Shown: piece after piece, positions 15,546-22,769 of the stretch
Layout of the letters: each line of letters starts with the position of its first letter
Numbering within the stretch: position 1 is the stretch's first letter
Assembly (NCBI GenBank): GCA_945827765.1
Contig: CALZPS010000003.1
Span: 1 to 22,769 of the forward strand
Source of the DNA: an uncultured Lachnospiraceae bacterium
Lineage (GTDB): Bacteria; Bacillota; Clostridia; Lachnospirales; Lachnospiraceae
DNA length: 22,769 bases
Reading direction: 5' to 3'
Made by a program: the position numbers and the translations under genes
The notes under the pieces: generated by a model
What the model saw: only the letters and a program-made list of their open reading frames with translations
What the model was told of the DNA's origin: nothing
The model's database searches: none

Positions 15546-16661
15546 ATGTGTAATGCATTAGGAATTGTGAATTTTTCCGGAAGTCATATCCACGTAGAAG
15601 GATTACAGGATTATCGCCCGATTGGTGCATTTTCCTTCCTCGGAAGATACCGTGTCATCGACTTCCCGATTTCAAATATGAGCAACAGCGGAATTGAATA
15701 TATTCAGATTTACGCAAACAAACAGCCGCGTTCACTGGTAGAACATGTTGGAACCGGCCGTCACTACAACATCAACTCTAAACGTGGTGACTTACATATG
15801 TTATTCTCCGAAACCAATATCGCGAACCCGATTTATGACACTGATATCGCTGCTTATGTGAACAATAAGCAATATATTAAGCGTGCACATCAGGACTATG
15901 TCATCATTGCACCAAGTTATATGGTTTATTCCATGGACTACGATGAACTGCTTCAAAGCCACGTTGATTCCGGAGCCGATGTCACCCTGGTATATCATTC
16001 AGTTGACAACGCAAAAGAGAATTTCTTAAATTGTGATACTTTGAATTTGAACAAGCAGAAGGGTGTTCTTTCCATCGAAAGAAACAGAGGAACCGCAAAG
16101 AGCAAAAATATCTTCATGGACACTTATGTAATGAAGAAAGATTTGTTTCTGGAATTGATTGAGAAAGCACAGAAGATTTCTTCTATGTATACGTTGCCGC
16201 AGATTGTAAATAATCAGTGTGAAGAACTGGATGTCCGCGGCGTTGCACATCGTGGATACTTTGCATCCATCACGGATTTCAAGAGCTACTACGATGCCAA
16301 CCTTTCTCTGATTGATGCAAAAAACAGAGCTACTCTGTTTGACGAGGAATGGCCGATTTATACACGTACCAACGATTCCTGCCCGACCCACTATTTTGAG
16401 GGTGCAAGCGCAAAGACCTCCATCGTATCCAACGGATGTATCATTGAAGGCAGCGTAGAGAATTCTATTATCGGACGTGGATGCATCATTAAAAAAGGTG
16501 CTGTTGTGAAAAACAGCATCATTCTTCCGGGCGCTGTGATTGGCGAAGATGTACATGTGGAGAATCAGGTAGTTGACAAATATGCCCAGATAATTCACGT
16601 AAAAGAAATCATTGGTGATCCTGAAAATCCGGGATATATCAAAAGAGAAGACAGAATCTAA
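15546..16661 (+). CDS. glgD: Glucose-1-phosphate adenylyltransferase, GlgD regulatory subunit
   Basis: 371 aa, homologous to GlgC but catalytically degenerate. The nucleotide loop GGxGxRL is lost (NFSGSHIHV at 9-17), and the GDH of the active site reads PSY (123-125), while the fold-defining RYRVIDFPISNMSNSG (34-49) and the C-terminal hexapeptide beta-helix (about 280-350) are kept. In Firmicutes GlgD forms a mixed tetramer with GlgC and raises its activity. The ribosome site AAGGGGG lies inside the last codons of glgC, with a one-base gap between the genes, and a strong terminator follows. Assignment is firm. Confidence 0.96.
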   Translation: MCNALGIVNFSGSHIHVEGLQDYRPIGAFSFLGRYRVIDFPISNMSNSGIEYIQIYANKQPRSLVEHVGTGRHYNINSKRGDLHMLFSETNIANPIYDTDIAAYVNNKQYIKRAHQDYVIIAPSYMVYSMDYDELLQSHVDSGADVTLVYHSVDNAKENFLNCDTLNLNKQKGVLSIERNRGTAKSKNIFMDTYVMKKDLFLELIEKAQKISSMYTLPQIVNNQCEELDVRGVAHRGYFASITDFKSYYDANLSLIDAKNRATLFDEEWPIYTRTNDSCPTHYFEGASAKTSIVSNGCIIEGSVENSIIGRGCIIKKGAVVKNSIILPGAVIGEDVHVENQVVDKYAQIIHVKEIIGDPENPGYIKREDRI

Positions 16662-16707
16662 TCTTTTACAGTTCGCTTATTGGACTGATATGGATTTCGT
16701 TCAGCTA

Positions 16708-16737
16708 CCCCGCTCACAAATGAGCGGGGATTTTTTT
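16708..16737 (+). terminator. Intrinsic terminator of glgC-glgD
   Basis: A 9-bp perfect stem, CCCCGCTCA (16708-16716) with TGAGCGGGG (16721-16729), a CAAA loop and T7 (16731-16737), placed 46 bases after the glgD stop. Confidence 0.95.
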
Positions 16738-17075
16738 ATGTGAAACAATGAGCCAACGGGCTGTTTGCAGACATTTGGAGACTGTCGCGATAACAAGCGA
16801 AACTTGCAAAGCGTGTTTCATCTCGTTGTTGCTATACAATGAAAAAGGAAGAGCTGCATTGCTGCAGCTCAAAAGGGGGAAAAAGTTTATGAAAAAGTGT
16901 TCTTTATCTTTGAACAATTCTAGTATAGCCGACAGGTATGTAAAAAGTATGATATAAATTTGAACGATTTGTAAACAAAAACAGAATTATTTGTGACATG
17001 AAGCCAGGAACCATTTTTGCTCTGCTCTCATATACTGAACAGAATAACAAAACTTTTCTGATTCAGGAGGAGAAT
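16738..17075 (+). other. Gene-poor leader region before the binding protein
   Basis: 338 bp without a convincing gene. It contains a perfect 8-bp hairpin, GAGCTGCA (16851-16858) with TGCAGCTC (16863-16870), and a weaker fold GAAAC (16799-16803) with GTTTC (16815-16819). A 22-codon frame (16889-16957, MKKCSLSLNNSS...) has a GGGGGA site 8 bases upstream and could be a leader peptide or the decayed start of a lost gene. A candidate promoter for the binding protein is CCGACA (16929-16934), an 18-base spacer, then TATAAA (16953-16958). I saw no TPP-type riboswitch core. Confidence 0.4.
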
Positions 17076-18122
17076 ATGAAGAAACACCTGTTTCCACTGT
17101 TTCTCGCACTCGCACTGCTTGCCGTCTCGCTGACTGCATGTACATCCAAACCGGCTGCTGTCGACAATGAACAAACCACAACGCCAAAAGATAATGTCAA
17201 ACTAACAAAAGTCGTATTAAATGAAGTCGCCCATTCCATCTTTTATGCCCCGATGTACGTGGCAATTGAGGAAGAATATTTTCAGGATGAAGGTTTAAGC
17301 CTTGAACTGGTCACTGGTTTCGGCGCAGACAAGACAATGACCGCCGTACTGTCCGGTGAGGCGGATATTGGTTTTATGGGAGCGGAGGCCTCCATCTACA
17401 CATATAATGAGGGAGCCAATGATTTCGTCGTCAACTTTGCACAGCTTACACAGCGAGCAGGCAACTTTCTGGTAGCCAGAGAAGAGATGCCTGATTTTAC
17501 CTGGGAAGATTTGAAAGGTAAGACTATTCTCGGAGGCAGAAAAGGTGGTATGCCGGAAATGGTATTTGAGTATATTCTCAAAGAGCACGGTATCGACCCG
17601 GAAAATGACCTTACCATCAACCAGAATATCGACTTCGGTTCCACCGCTGCTGCCTTTGCAGAACAAGGCGCAGAGGCTGATTTCACAGTAGAGTTTGAAC
17701 CCGGTGCCACAAAACTGGAACAGGAAGGAAAGGGCTACGTTGTAGCTTCACTCGGCAAGGACAGCGGCTACGTTCCATACACCTCCTTCTCTGCCAAACA
17801 GAGTTATCTTGCCGACCACCCGGATGTCATTCAAAGCTTTGTGAATGCACTGCAAAAAGGAATGACTTATGTTCAGAATCACACTCCGGAAGAAATTGCC
17901 GAAGTAATTGCACCACAATTTCCGGAGACAGACATTTCCACGCTCACTACCATTGTCACCAGATATTATGACCAGGATACCTGGAAAGAGAATCTAATCT
18001 TTGAAGAGGAAAGCTTTGACCTGCTGCAAGACATTCTGGAAAGTGCCGGAGAATTAGAAAGGCGGGCGGATTACAAAGATTTAGTGACCACGGAATTTGC
18101 CGAAAAAGCATCAAATCAATAG
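17076..18122 (+). CDS. ABC-type substrate-binding lipoprotein, NMT1/THI5-like (SsuA/ThiY type)
   Basis: 348 aa. A lipoprotein signal ends in SLTAC with the lipidated Cys at 22, followed by a Thr/Pro-rich linker. The periplasmic-binding fold of the NMT1/THI5-like family follows: HSIFYAPMYVAIEEEYFQDEGL is its classical opening (split here: HSIFYAPMYVAIEEEYF, then QDEGL), then LSGEADIGFMGAEASIY, DLKGKTILGGRKGGMPE and FVNALQKGM. Relatives bind thiamin-pyrimidine precursors, aliphatic sulfonates, nitrate or taurine. ATG 17076 is chosen for the CAGGAGGAG site just upstream and because the signal peptide begins there. No permease or ATPase gene is adjacent, so it is an orphan that must borrow a distant transporter, and its ligand is unknown. 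Confidence 0.88.
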   Translation: MKKHLFPLFLALALLAVSLTACTSKPAAVDNEQTTTPKDNVKLTKVVLNEVAHSIFYAPMYVAIEEEYFQDEGLSLELVTGFGADKTMTAVLSGEADIGFMGAEASIYTYNEGANDFVVNFAQLTQRAGNFLVAREEMPDFTWEDLKGKTILGGRKGGMPEMVFEYILKEHGIDPENDLTINQNIDFGSTAAAFAEQGAEADFTVEFEPGATKLEQEGKGYVVASLGKDSGYVPYTSFSAKQSYLADHPDVIQSFVNALQKGMTYVQNHTPEEIAEVIAPQFPETDISTLTTIVTRYYDQDTWKENLIFEEESFDLLQDILESAGELERRADYKDLVTTEFAEKASNQ

Positions 18123-18171
18123 GACGCCTTAAAAGATTCATAGAGTTTGACTTGTCACCACTGCTCTTCTT

Positions 18172-18208
18172 GTGCTAGTATAGTGTTAAAATACGTCTAT
18201 ACTAGCAC
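18172..18208. repeat. Perfect 12-bp inverted repeat (candidate operator)
   Basis: GTGCTAGTATAG (18172-18183) and CTATACTAGCAC (18197-18208) are exact reverse complements around a 13-base AT-rich spacer. It lies 40 bases before the start of the 101-aa gene. There is no T-run on either side, so it is unlikely to be a terminator. TATAGT at 18179-18184 or TAAAAT at 18187-18192 could be a -10, which would make the repeat an operator over a promoter. Confidence 0.8.
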
Positions 18209-18248
18209 CAAAACAACTTGTACCATCTTACAGAAAGAAGGCATTTTT

Positions 18249-18554
18249 ATGATTGACAAACGATTAGTACCTGTGGGCGGTCTTAAAAAAGAACCGTTCT
18301 CCGGAAGCCATCACGGAATGCGCTACTATATGTGCGCCGACGAGAACAAAGAAAATTTTTTTACTTATATCTACCCCGAACCATGGTCTTTTGAGAAAAC
18401 TCCCGACGAAGAAAAGCAATGTGCGGTTTTTCCTATTACGGACGAGGGAATGGACAGCGCCATCCTCTGGCTGTTCGAGCAGTACGAATCGCAGAAAGAA
18501 AAATGGCATGCGGCCTCAAAAAACTGTATGCACATCGTAAAACAAAATAATTGA
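18249..18554 (+). CDS. Conserved-looking hypothetical protein, 101 aa
   Basis: I do not recognise a named family. ATG 18249 has AGAAGG 7 bases upstream; an in-frame ATG at 18147 lies upstream of the inverted repeat and has no ribosome site. The protein is soluble, rich in aromatic and acidic residues, with YIYPEPWSFEKTPDEEK (about 39-55) and a C-terminal helix, ILWLFEQYESQKEKWHAA (about 72-89). It has no signal peptide or membrane segment. It follows the orphan binding protein by 126 bp, with the inverted repeat between them, and ends before a shared terminator, so it is probably its own unit. Start, ribosome site and composition look genuine; function is open. Confidence 0.75.
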   Translation: MIDKRLVPVGGLKKEPFSGSHHGMRYYMCADENKENFFTYIYPEPWSFEKTPDEEKQCAVFPITDEGMDSAILWLFEQYESQKEKWHAASKNCMHIVKQNN

Positions 18555-18596
18555 ATACTGTTCATACCGGAACATCATTCCGTATGTCTCCTAAAA

Positions 18597-18630
18597 TGAT
18601 GAGGTGCCCGAATCTTCGGACACCTCATTA
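18597..18630. terminator. Terminator-like hairpin between converging genes
   Basis: TGAGGTG (18600-18606) pairs with CACCTCA (18621-18627), and after one C/A mismatch CCGAA (18608-18612) pairs with TTCGG (18615-18619). The flanks are moderately T-rich on both strands (TTATCTTCTCTCT on plus, ATCATTTTAG on minus). It sits between the converging 101-aa gene and DUF975 gene and may end both. Confidence 0.7.
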
Positions 18631-18692
18631 TCTTCTCTCTGCATCAACCTGCCGACATTCTATTACTATCTGCCCGAAAAATGGCTGCCTGC

Positions 18693-19475
18693 TCATTGAA
18701 TAAATCCCTTCTGGTATGCATTTTCACGGTTCCATGTATAGAGTTCCGCCGTCGTTGCATAGACATATGGATTCACATAGAAAATACCTAATATGCCAAA
18801 TGTAATACCGGACAGCAAATACCACCCGAAGAAGGAAAGATCCAATACGAATGCGTTCCATTTCTGACCATCCATCATACGCTTACTGATCAAAAATGCC
18901 TCCGAGCGTTCCATTCCCGGATTCTCAGCCAAAATATATGGCACCATCATATATTCATAAGCTTTGATAATGCCCGGAATCACGAACAATAATGACCATA
19001 AGGCAACATATAAATCCATCAAAAACATAGTCAGGATTACATTTCCGGCATTGCCGCTTTTGTATACATAGCCTAATGTCCCGGCGGAAGGCTGCTCGGT
19101 CTGGTTCAAGATAAAGAACCTGTTGCCTCCGACAATGAGTGGATTGCCCACGAACACTTTCAGGAGGATTGAGAAAACTGCCGCAATCCCCATCAGTGCC
19201 GATAGGATGACCACAAACGTCGAGTTTAAAATTTTTCCTACACCAAATCCATCGTTATAGCTAAAATCATTTCCAAAATTGTCAGAATAGTAATATTCGT
19301 CATAATAACTGCCGGTAGTATTGTTCTGATTAAACTGATTCCTTACCGAATTGGCACCAACATTGGCAAAACCGCCGCCAAAAAGGAAAAGCACCAACGC
19401 CACCAACACTGCCGACCAGTAATTCCGCTTGAACGCAATCTTGCCCCGCATCTTTAATTCTTCTCTTGTCCACAT
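18693..19475 (-). CDS. DUF975 family integral membrane protein
   Basis: 260 aa. It opens with the DUF975 signature MWTREELKMRGKIAFKRNYW, followed by a first membrane helix (about 22-38), a Tyr/Asn/Asp-rich external loop (about 42-85) and four or more further hydrophobic segments. The motif VIPGIIKAYEYMMVPYILAE (about 168-187), then SEAFLISKRMMDGQKW, is typical of the family, which is widespread in Clostridia and Bacilli and has no proven function. ATG 19475 is chosen with AAGGA 6 bases upstream; a GTG at 19493 has no site. It stands alone, with its own promoter upstream. Confidence 0.9.
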   Translation of the reverse strand: MWTREELKMRGKIAFKRNYWSAVLVALVLFLFGGGFANVGANSVRNQFNQNNTTGSYYDEYYYSDNFGNDFSYNDGFGVGKILNSTFVVILSALMGIAAVFSILLKVFVGNPLIVGGNRFFILNQTEQPSAGTLGYVYKSGNAGNVILTMFLMDLYVALWSLLFVIPGIIKAYEYMMVPYILAENPGMERSEAFLISKRMMDGQKWNAFVLDLSFFGWYLLSGITFGILGIFYVNPYVYATTAELYTWNRENAYQKGFIQ

Positions 19476-19555
19476 AATCTTTCCTTCTTTCACTTTATAA
19501 GAATTTTGAAAACAACAGCGGACTTCTACCTGCTGTTTTCTCTAACATCACTCTT

Positions 19556-19584
19556 ATTTTATCACACTGATATCAGCCAATCAA
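19556..19584 (-). promoter_or_regulatory. Promoter of the DUF975 gene
   Basis: On the minus strand, TTGATT (complement of 19579-19584), a 17-base spacer and TAAAAT (complement of 19556-19561) preceded by TGA as an extended -10. The predicted start is about 75 bases before the ATG. Confidence 0.65.
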
Positions 19585-19628
19585 GCTGCGGATTGTTTTT
19601 TACATTTCCGTATTTTAATGTACACCAA

Positions 19629-21548
19629 TCACATCAAAGAGATATTTCCCAAATCTTTCATCCATGCAGACACACAGGCATCACTTGGCATCCGCCAGTC
19701 TCCGCGCGGGGAAAGCGCTACTGTTCCTACCTTCGGCCCATCGGGCAGGCAGGAGCGTTTAAACTGCTGTGAGAAAAATCTCCGGCAGAATGTCTCCAGC
19801 CACTTGAGAATCGTCACGTTATCATACTTTTTGTTAAAAGTCAGTTCCGCCAGCCTGAATATTTTACTCGGCTCATATCCAAAACGCAGCATGAAATATA
19901 AGAAGAAATCGTGCAGCTCATACGGTCCCACCAAATCTTCTGTCTTCTGGGCGATATTTCCATTCTTAGGAGGCAGAAGTTCCGGGCTGACAGGGGTGTC
20001 AAGCACGTCATAAAGTACTTTCTTCAGTTTTTCATCTGCTGTCTCGTCCGCGGCATACTGCACAAGATGGCGAACCAATGTCTTCGGCACCGATGCATTG
20101 ACTCCATACATGGACATATGATCACCGTTATAAGTCGCCCAGCCAAGAGCAAGTTCTGACATGTCCCCGGTTCCGATGACCATGCCGCCGTTCTTGTTGG
20201 CAATATCCATCAATACTTGTGTTCGCTCCCTCGCCTGCCCATTTTCAAAGGTCACGCTGTGGTCAGACATATCCTGCCCGATATCCCGGAAATGAACACG
20301 TACCGCCTCGGCAATCGGCACTTCCATCAATGTCGCGCCCAACTGCTCCGCCATCCTGCAGGCATTCTGATACGTACGGTCAGTGGTTCCGAAACATGGC
20401 ATAGTCACCGCATAGATATCCGTTTTATCCCGCTCAAGCATTTCAAACGCCCTCGCGGTCACCAACAATGCCAGTGTCGAGTCCAGCCCTCCGGATATTC
20501 CCACAACAGCCGTCTTTGCACATGTATGCGCCAGCCGTTTCTTCAGTCCCATCGCCTGAATAGTCAATATTTCTTCACAGCGTCTGGCTCTCTCTCTCTC
20601 ATCCTGCGGCACAAACGGCTGCTGAGGAAATGTTCTGGTAAGCTCTGTCTCGTCACATTCGATATAAAATGGAATGCGTACCAGTTCTCGTTCCCCGCTG
20701 TTCTGAAACGTCGTATTTTTTCTTCTTTCACCAAGCAGACGCTGTATATCTATTTCCGTAAAAATAATATCGTTTTTAAAGCGTCTCGATTCTGCCAGAA
20801 TCGTCCCATTCTCGGCTATGATATTATGTCCGCCAAATACCAAATCTGTCGTTGATTCGCCTTCCCCCGCATTGGCATAAATATACCCGGCAATCAGTCT
20901 TGCAGACTGCCCGCAGATCAGTTCCCGGCGGTAGCTATCTTTTCCGATGGTTTCATCGCTTGCTGAACAATTGACAATCAGCGTTGCTCCTTCCAGCGCA
21001 GCCTGGATACTCGGCGGTATAGGTGACCAGACATCCTCACAGATTTCCGCAGCGACGACCAGATTTTCCATCGTTATCGACTGAAATAACAGCTGTGGAC
21101 CAAATGGAATCGGTTCTCTCTCAAATAAAATATTCCGTACTTTCGCCGGTCACGGCGTAAACTGACGCATCTCGTAAAATTCACCGTAGTTAGGTAAAAA
21201 TGTCTTTGTTGTAAATCCCAGGATTGCTCCTCGGTTCAACGCCGCAGCCACATTATAAATCTTGCCGTCCACCATCAGAGGTGCTCCGACAAACACCAGC
21301 ATATCCTTGTCTTTTGTATATTCTGCAATCTGAATGACAGCTTCCCTTGCCGCCTGCAAAAGCACATCCTGAAAAAAGAGGTCGCTGCATGTATAACCGG
21401 TCACACACAGTTCCGGAAACACTACGATTTTCGCCCGCTCTGTTTCTGCCTCATCCATTGCCTCACATATCTTCTTGGTGTTGTATGACACATCCGCCAC
21501 ACGAATATCCGGTGTCGCCGCAGCCACCTTGACAAATCCCTGTTTCAT
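19629..21548 (-). pseudogene. nadE: Glutamine-dependent NAD+ synthase, interrupted by one in-frame TGA
   Basis: A single frame of 640 codons, the normal length for the two-domain enzyme that converts nicotinic acid adenine dinucleotide to NAD+ with glutamine (EC 6.3.5.1). The N-terminal nitrilase-type glutaminase has the triad E46 (FPELCVTGY), K115 (TTKTFLPNYGEF) and C170 (AAEICEDVW). The C-terminal synthetase has the ATP loop GISGGLDST and later GTGDMSELALGW. Codon 133 (21150-21152) is TGA, after YEMRQFTP, where relatives typically have Gly (GGA); the frame continues intact beyond it with PAKVRNILFEREPIPFG. Translation would give a 132-aa stub, or a restart at ATG 21071 lacking E46 and K115. 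One G-to-T change explains it, from mutation or sequencing error. The start ATG 21548 follows hslO by 47 bp in the same direction. Confidence 0.9.
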
Positions 21549-21595
21549 GATTTCACCGTTCCTTTGACTTTTTCTGTTTTTCTGTCCTTCCGCCT

Positions 21596-22474
21596 TCAGC
21601 GAACTGCCTTTTTCAGCAGGTTTTTCAATTCTTCCACCTCAAACTTGTATGCCGTATTACAGAAATGGCATTTCACTTCAATCGGCTCTCCTTCATCAAT
21701 CATACTCTGAATTTCTTTTCTTCCCACACTAATTATAGCTTTCTCAATCCGCTGTTTGGAGCAATTGCATGAGAACGCTGCCGGAAGTGTATCCGTAACC
21801 TCCATATCCAATCCCGCCAGCACCTTTGAAAGCATTTCCTCCGGTGTGTGCCCATTGTCAAGCATGGCTGTCACAGACTGTATATTAGCAATATTCTGCT
21901 CCAGACGGCTCAATACTTCTTCCTCTATAAACGGCATAACCTGTACGATGAATCCGCCTGCACAGCGCACGGTATTATCCTTTTCCATCAATACGCCCAG
22001 GCCAACCGAGGACGGAACCTGTTCGGATGTAGCAAAATAGTAGGTCAAATCTTCGGCAATCTCCCCACTTTGCAAAACCGTCTGTCCACTGTATGGTTCT
22101 TTCAATCCCATATCCTTGATGACATTCAAAAAGCCGGCCCCCAGAGCACCGCCCACATCCAATTTTCCGTTTTTCGGCGGAAGCATCACTTCCGGATTAT
22201 GCACATATCCCTTCACCGACCCCTGGCTGTCCGCAGTGACAGTCAGCCCGCCAATGGGGCCAGCGCATTGAATCTGCAGCGTCAGCATATCTGTCGGATT
22301 TTTCATCATACTTCCCATCATCACTCCGGCCGTCAGGAGACGGCCCAATGCCGCTGTCGCCACCGGGCTGGTATCGTGATGACGTCTCGCCGTCTCCACC
22401 AATTCTGTCGTTGATGCGGCAAATGCCCGTATCTGTGCATTTGCCGCCGCTGCTCTCACGATATAATCTGACAT
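21596..22474 (-). CDS. hslO: Hsp33 redox-regulated molecular chaperone
   Basis: 292 aa, the usual length. A cytoplasmic holdase switched on by oxidative stress. The N-terminal chaperone core shows LTLQIQCAGPIGGLTVTAD (64-82) and GYVHNP (89-94); the C-terminal redox switch holds the four zinc-binding cysteines C236 and C238 (SCNCSK) and C269 and C272 (KCHFC). Reduced, they bind zinc and keep the protein inactive; oxidation forms disulfides and frees it. The start ATG 22474 has AGGAGG 8 bases upstream, within one copy of a 21-bp repeat. It leads into nadE with a 47-bp gap. Confidence 0.97.
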   Translation of the reverse strand: MSDYIVRAAAANAQIRAFAASTTELVETARRHHDTSPVATAALGRLLTAGVMMGSMMKNPTDMLTLQIQCAGPIGGLTVTADSQGSVKGYVHNPEVMLPPKNGKLDVGGALGAGFLNVIKDMGLKEPYSGQTVLQSGEIAEDLTYYFATSEQVPSSVGLGVLMEKDNTVRCAGGFIVQVMPFIEEEVLSRLEQNIANIQSVTAMLDNGHTPEEMLSKVLAGLDMEVTDTLPAAFSCNCSKQRIEKAIISVGRKEIQSMIDEGEPIEVKCHFCNTAYKFEVEELKNLLKKAVR

Positions 22475-22479
22475 TGTTT

Positions 22480-22603
22480 TTTCCTCCTACTATGAGCACT
22501 TAGCGCTCGTCTCTTGAGCGCTTACGTGCAAATGTACTCCGCAATTCTTGGCGAGGTCTTTCACAAGCCTAGACGCGCGGAGTTTCCTCCTACTATAAGC
22601 ACT
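22480..22603 (-). repeat. Structured insertion flanked by 21-bp direct repeats carrying a ribosome site
   Basis: TTTCCTCCTACTATGAGCACT (21 bases, written here as TTTCCTCCTACTATG + AGCACT, 22480-22500) recurs at 22583-22603 with one change (TATA for TATG). On the minus strand each copy contains AGTAGGAGGAAA; the copy at 22480-22500 is the ribosome site of hslO, and the other begins in the stop codon of the upstream gene and leads to no start codon. The DNA between can fold into two hairpins: AGCGCTC (22502-22508) with GAGCGCT (22516-22522), and ACTCCGC (22536-22542) with GCGGAGT (22577-22583). It looks like a small mobile or duplicated intergenic element. Confidence 0.75.
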
Positions 22604-22720
22604 CATTTCCCGCATTCCCGGGCAATCACATATATCCGCTCGCTCTCAGCCCCCGGCGGCTCATGTGTGAATGCGTCGTATGCTGTCACAAACCGCAGCC
22701 CGGAACGGACAATCAACTCT
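22603..22720 (-). CDS. C-terminal fragment of a probable class I SAM-dependent methyltransferase
   Basis: The last 38 codons of a gene whose start lies beyond the contig. The frame reads ELIVRSGLRFVTAYDAFTHE (from 22719) and ends PPGAESERIYVIARECGK before TGA (22605-22603). The ending LRFVxxYDAFT then SERIYVIARE is one I associate with class I SAM methyltransferases of Clostridia, often found next to hslO. The stop overlaps the upstream copy of the 21-bp repeat, so before the insertion this gene probably sat directly in front of hslO. Only the tail is visible and no SAM-binding motif can be checked. Confidence 0.65.
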
Positions 22721-22769
22721 CTGTCTCTTATACACATCTCCGAGCCCACGAGACCGTACTAGATCTCGT
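22721..22769 (+). other. Nextera i7-side sequencing adaptor (artefact)
   Basis: Not genomic. CTGTCTCTTATACACATCT (22721-22739) is the Tn5 mosaic end, followed by the read-2 adaptor through 22754, CGTACTAG (22755-22762, matching i7 index N702 as I remember it) and the start of the P7 arm. Frames entering it give the artefact tail SLIHISEPTRPY. Confidence 0.98.

Noticed and set aside
16738..17075. TPP riboswitch upstream of the THI5-like binding protein
   Set aside because: No CTGAGA-type thi-box core is visible, so a thiamin role is not supported by the leader.
20217..20855. A 212-aa plus-strand frame opposite nadE
   Set aside because: Antisense to the synthetase domain, no ribosome site.
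19629..21548. General TGA recoding or selenocysteine in nadE
   Set aside because: The gene ends in TGA itself, hslO's upstream neighbour also ends in TGA, and the interrupted site is normally glycine and not cysteine.
22504..22582. Small gene inside the insertion using the spare ribosome site
   Set aside because: No ATG follows the spare AGGAGG; the nearest GTG is about 20 bases away and opens only 24 codons.
22514..22762. An 82-aa plus-strand frame at the right end
   Set aside because: It ends in adaptor (SLIHISEPTRPY) and runs antisense to the methyltransferase tail and the structured repeat.
1..22769. CRISPR array, tRNA or rRNA genes, phage or IS elements
   Set aside because: No spaced repeats, no transposase or integrase frame and no tRNA-like cloverleaf were seen on either strand.

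Overview
The window looks like chromosomal DNA from a gut Lachnospiraceae-type firmicute (Bacillota, Clostridia). This rests on consistently strong AGGAGG-type ribosome sites, the paired glgC/glgD genes, a DUF975 membrane protein, and the GH2/GH78 enzymes, AraC regulator and GPH transporter style typical of that family. No rRNA, tRNA, phage or IS gene was seen. Both ends are untrimmed Illumina Nextera adaptor with index bases (1-44 and 22721-22769), so the biological sequence is 45-22720 and both terminal genes are cut by library or assembly limits, not by biology.

Region 1 (45-14041) is a carbohydrate-utilisation locus built around an AraC-type regulator. On the minus strand, reading from 9619 down to 405, are a lipoprotein carboxylesterase, a GPH-type sugar symporter, a GH2 glycosidase (734 aa), a sugar-isomerase-like TIM barrel protein and a second GH2 glycosidase (800 aa), closed by a strong terminator at 287-332. 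A divergent promoter (9777-9806) drives, on the plus strand, a 79-aa degenerate HPr-like protein and the AraC regulator, whose start codon directly follows the small gene's stop. A minus-strand GH78 alpha-L-rhamnosidase converges on the regulator, and the two share a bidirectional terminator (11451-11490). The likely logic is ester cleavage outside the membrane, uptake of a small rhamnosylated glycoside, and stepwise trimming inside the cell. The exact substrate cannot be read from the sequence.

Region 2 (14405-16737) is glgC-glgD, the two subunits of ADP-glucose pyrophosphorylase for glycogen synthesis, with a clear promoter and terminator. Region 3 (16738-18692) holds an orphan NMT1/THI5-like substrate-binding lipoprotein with no permease or ATPase, and a 101-aa conserved-looking unknown protein preceded by a perfect 12-bp inverted repeat.

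Region 4 (18693-22720, minus strand) holds a DUF975 membrane protein, a glutamine-dependent NAD+ synthase gene interrupted by one in-frame TGA, the Hsp33 chaperone gene hslO, and the last 38 codons of a probable SAM methyltransferase. Between the last two lies a structured insertion of about 100 bp that appears to have duplicated the ribosome-binding site of hslO.
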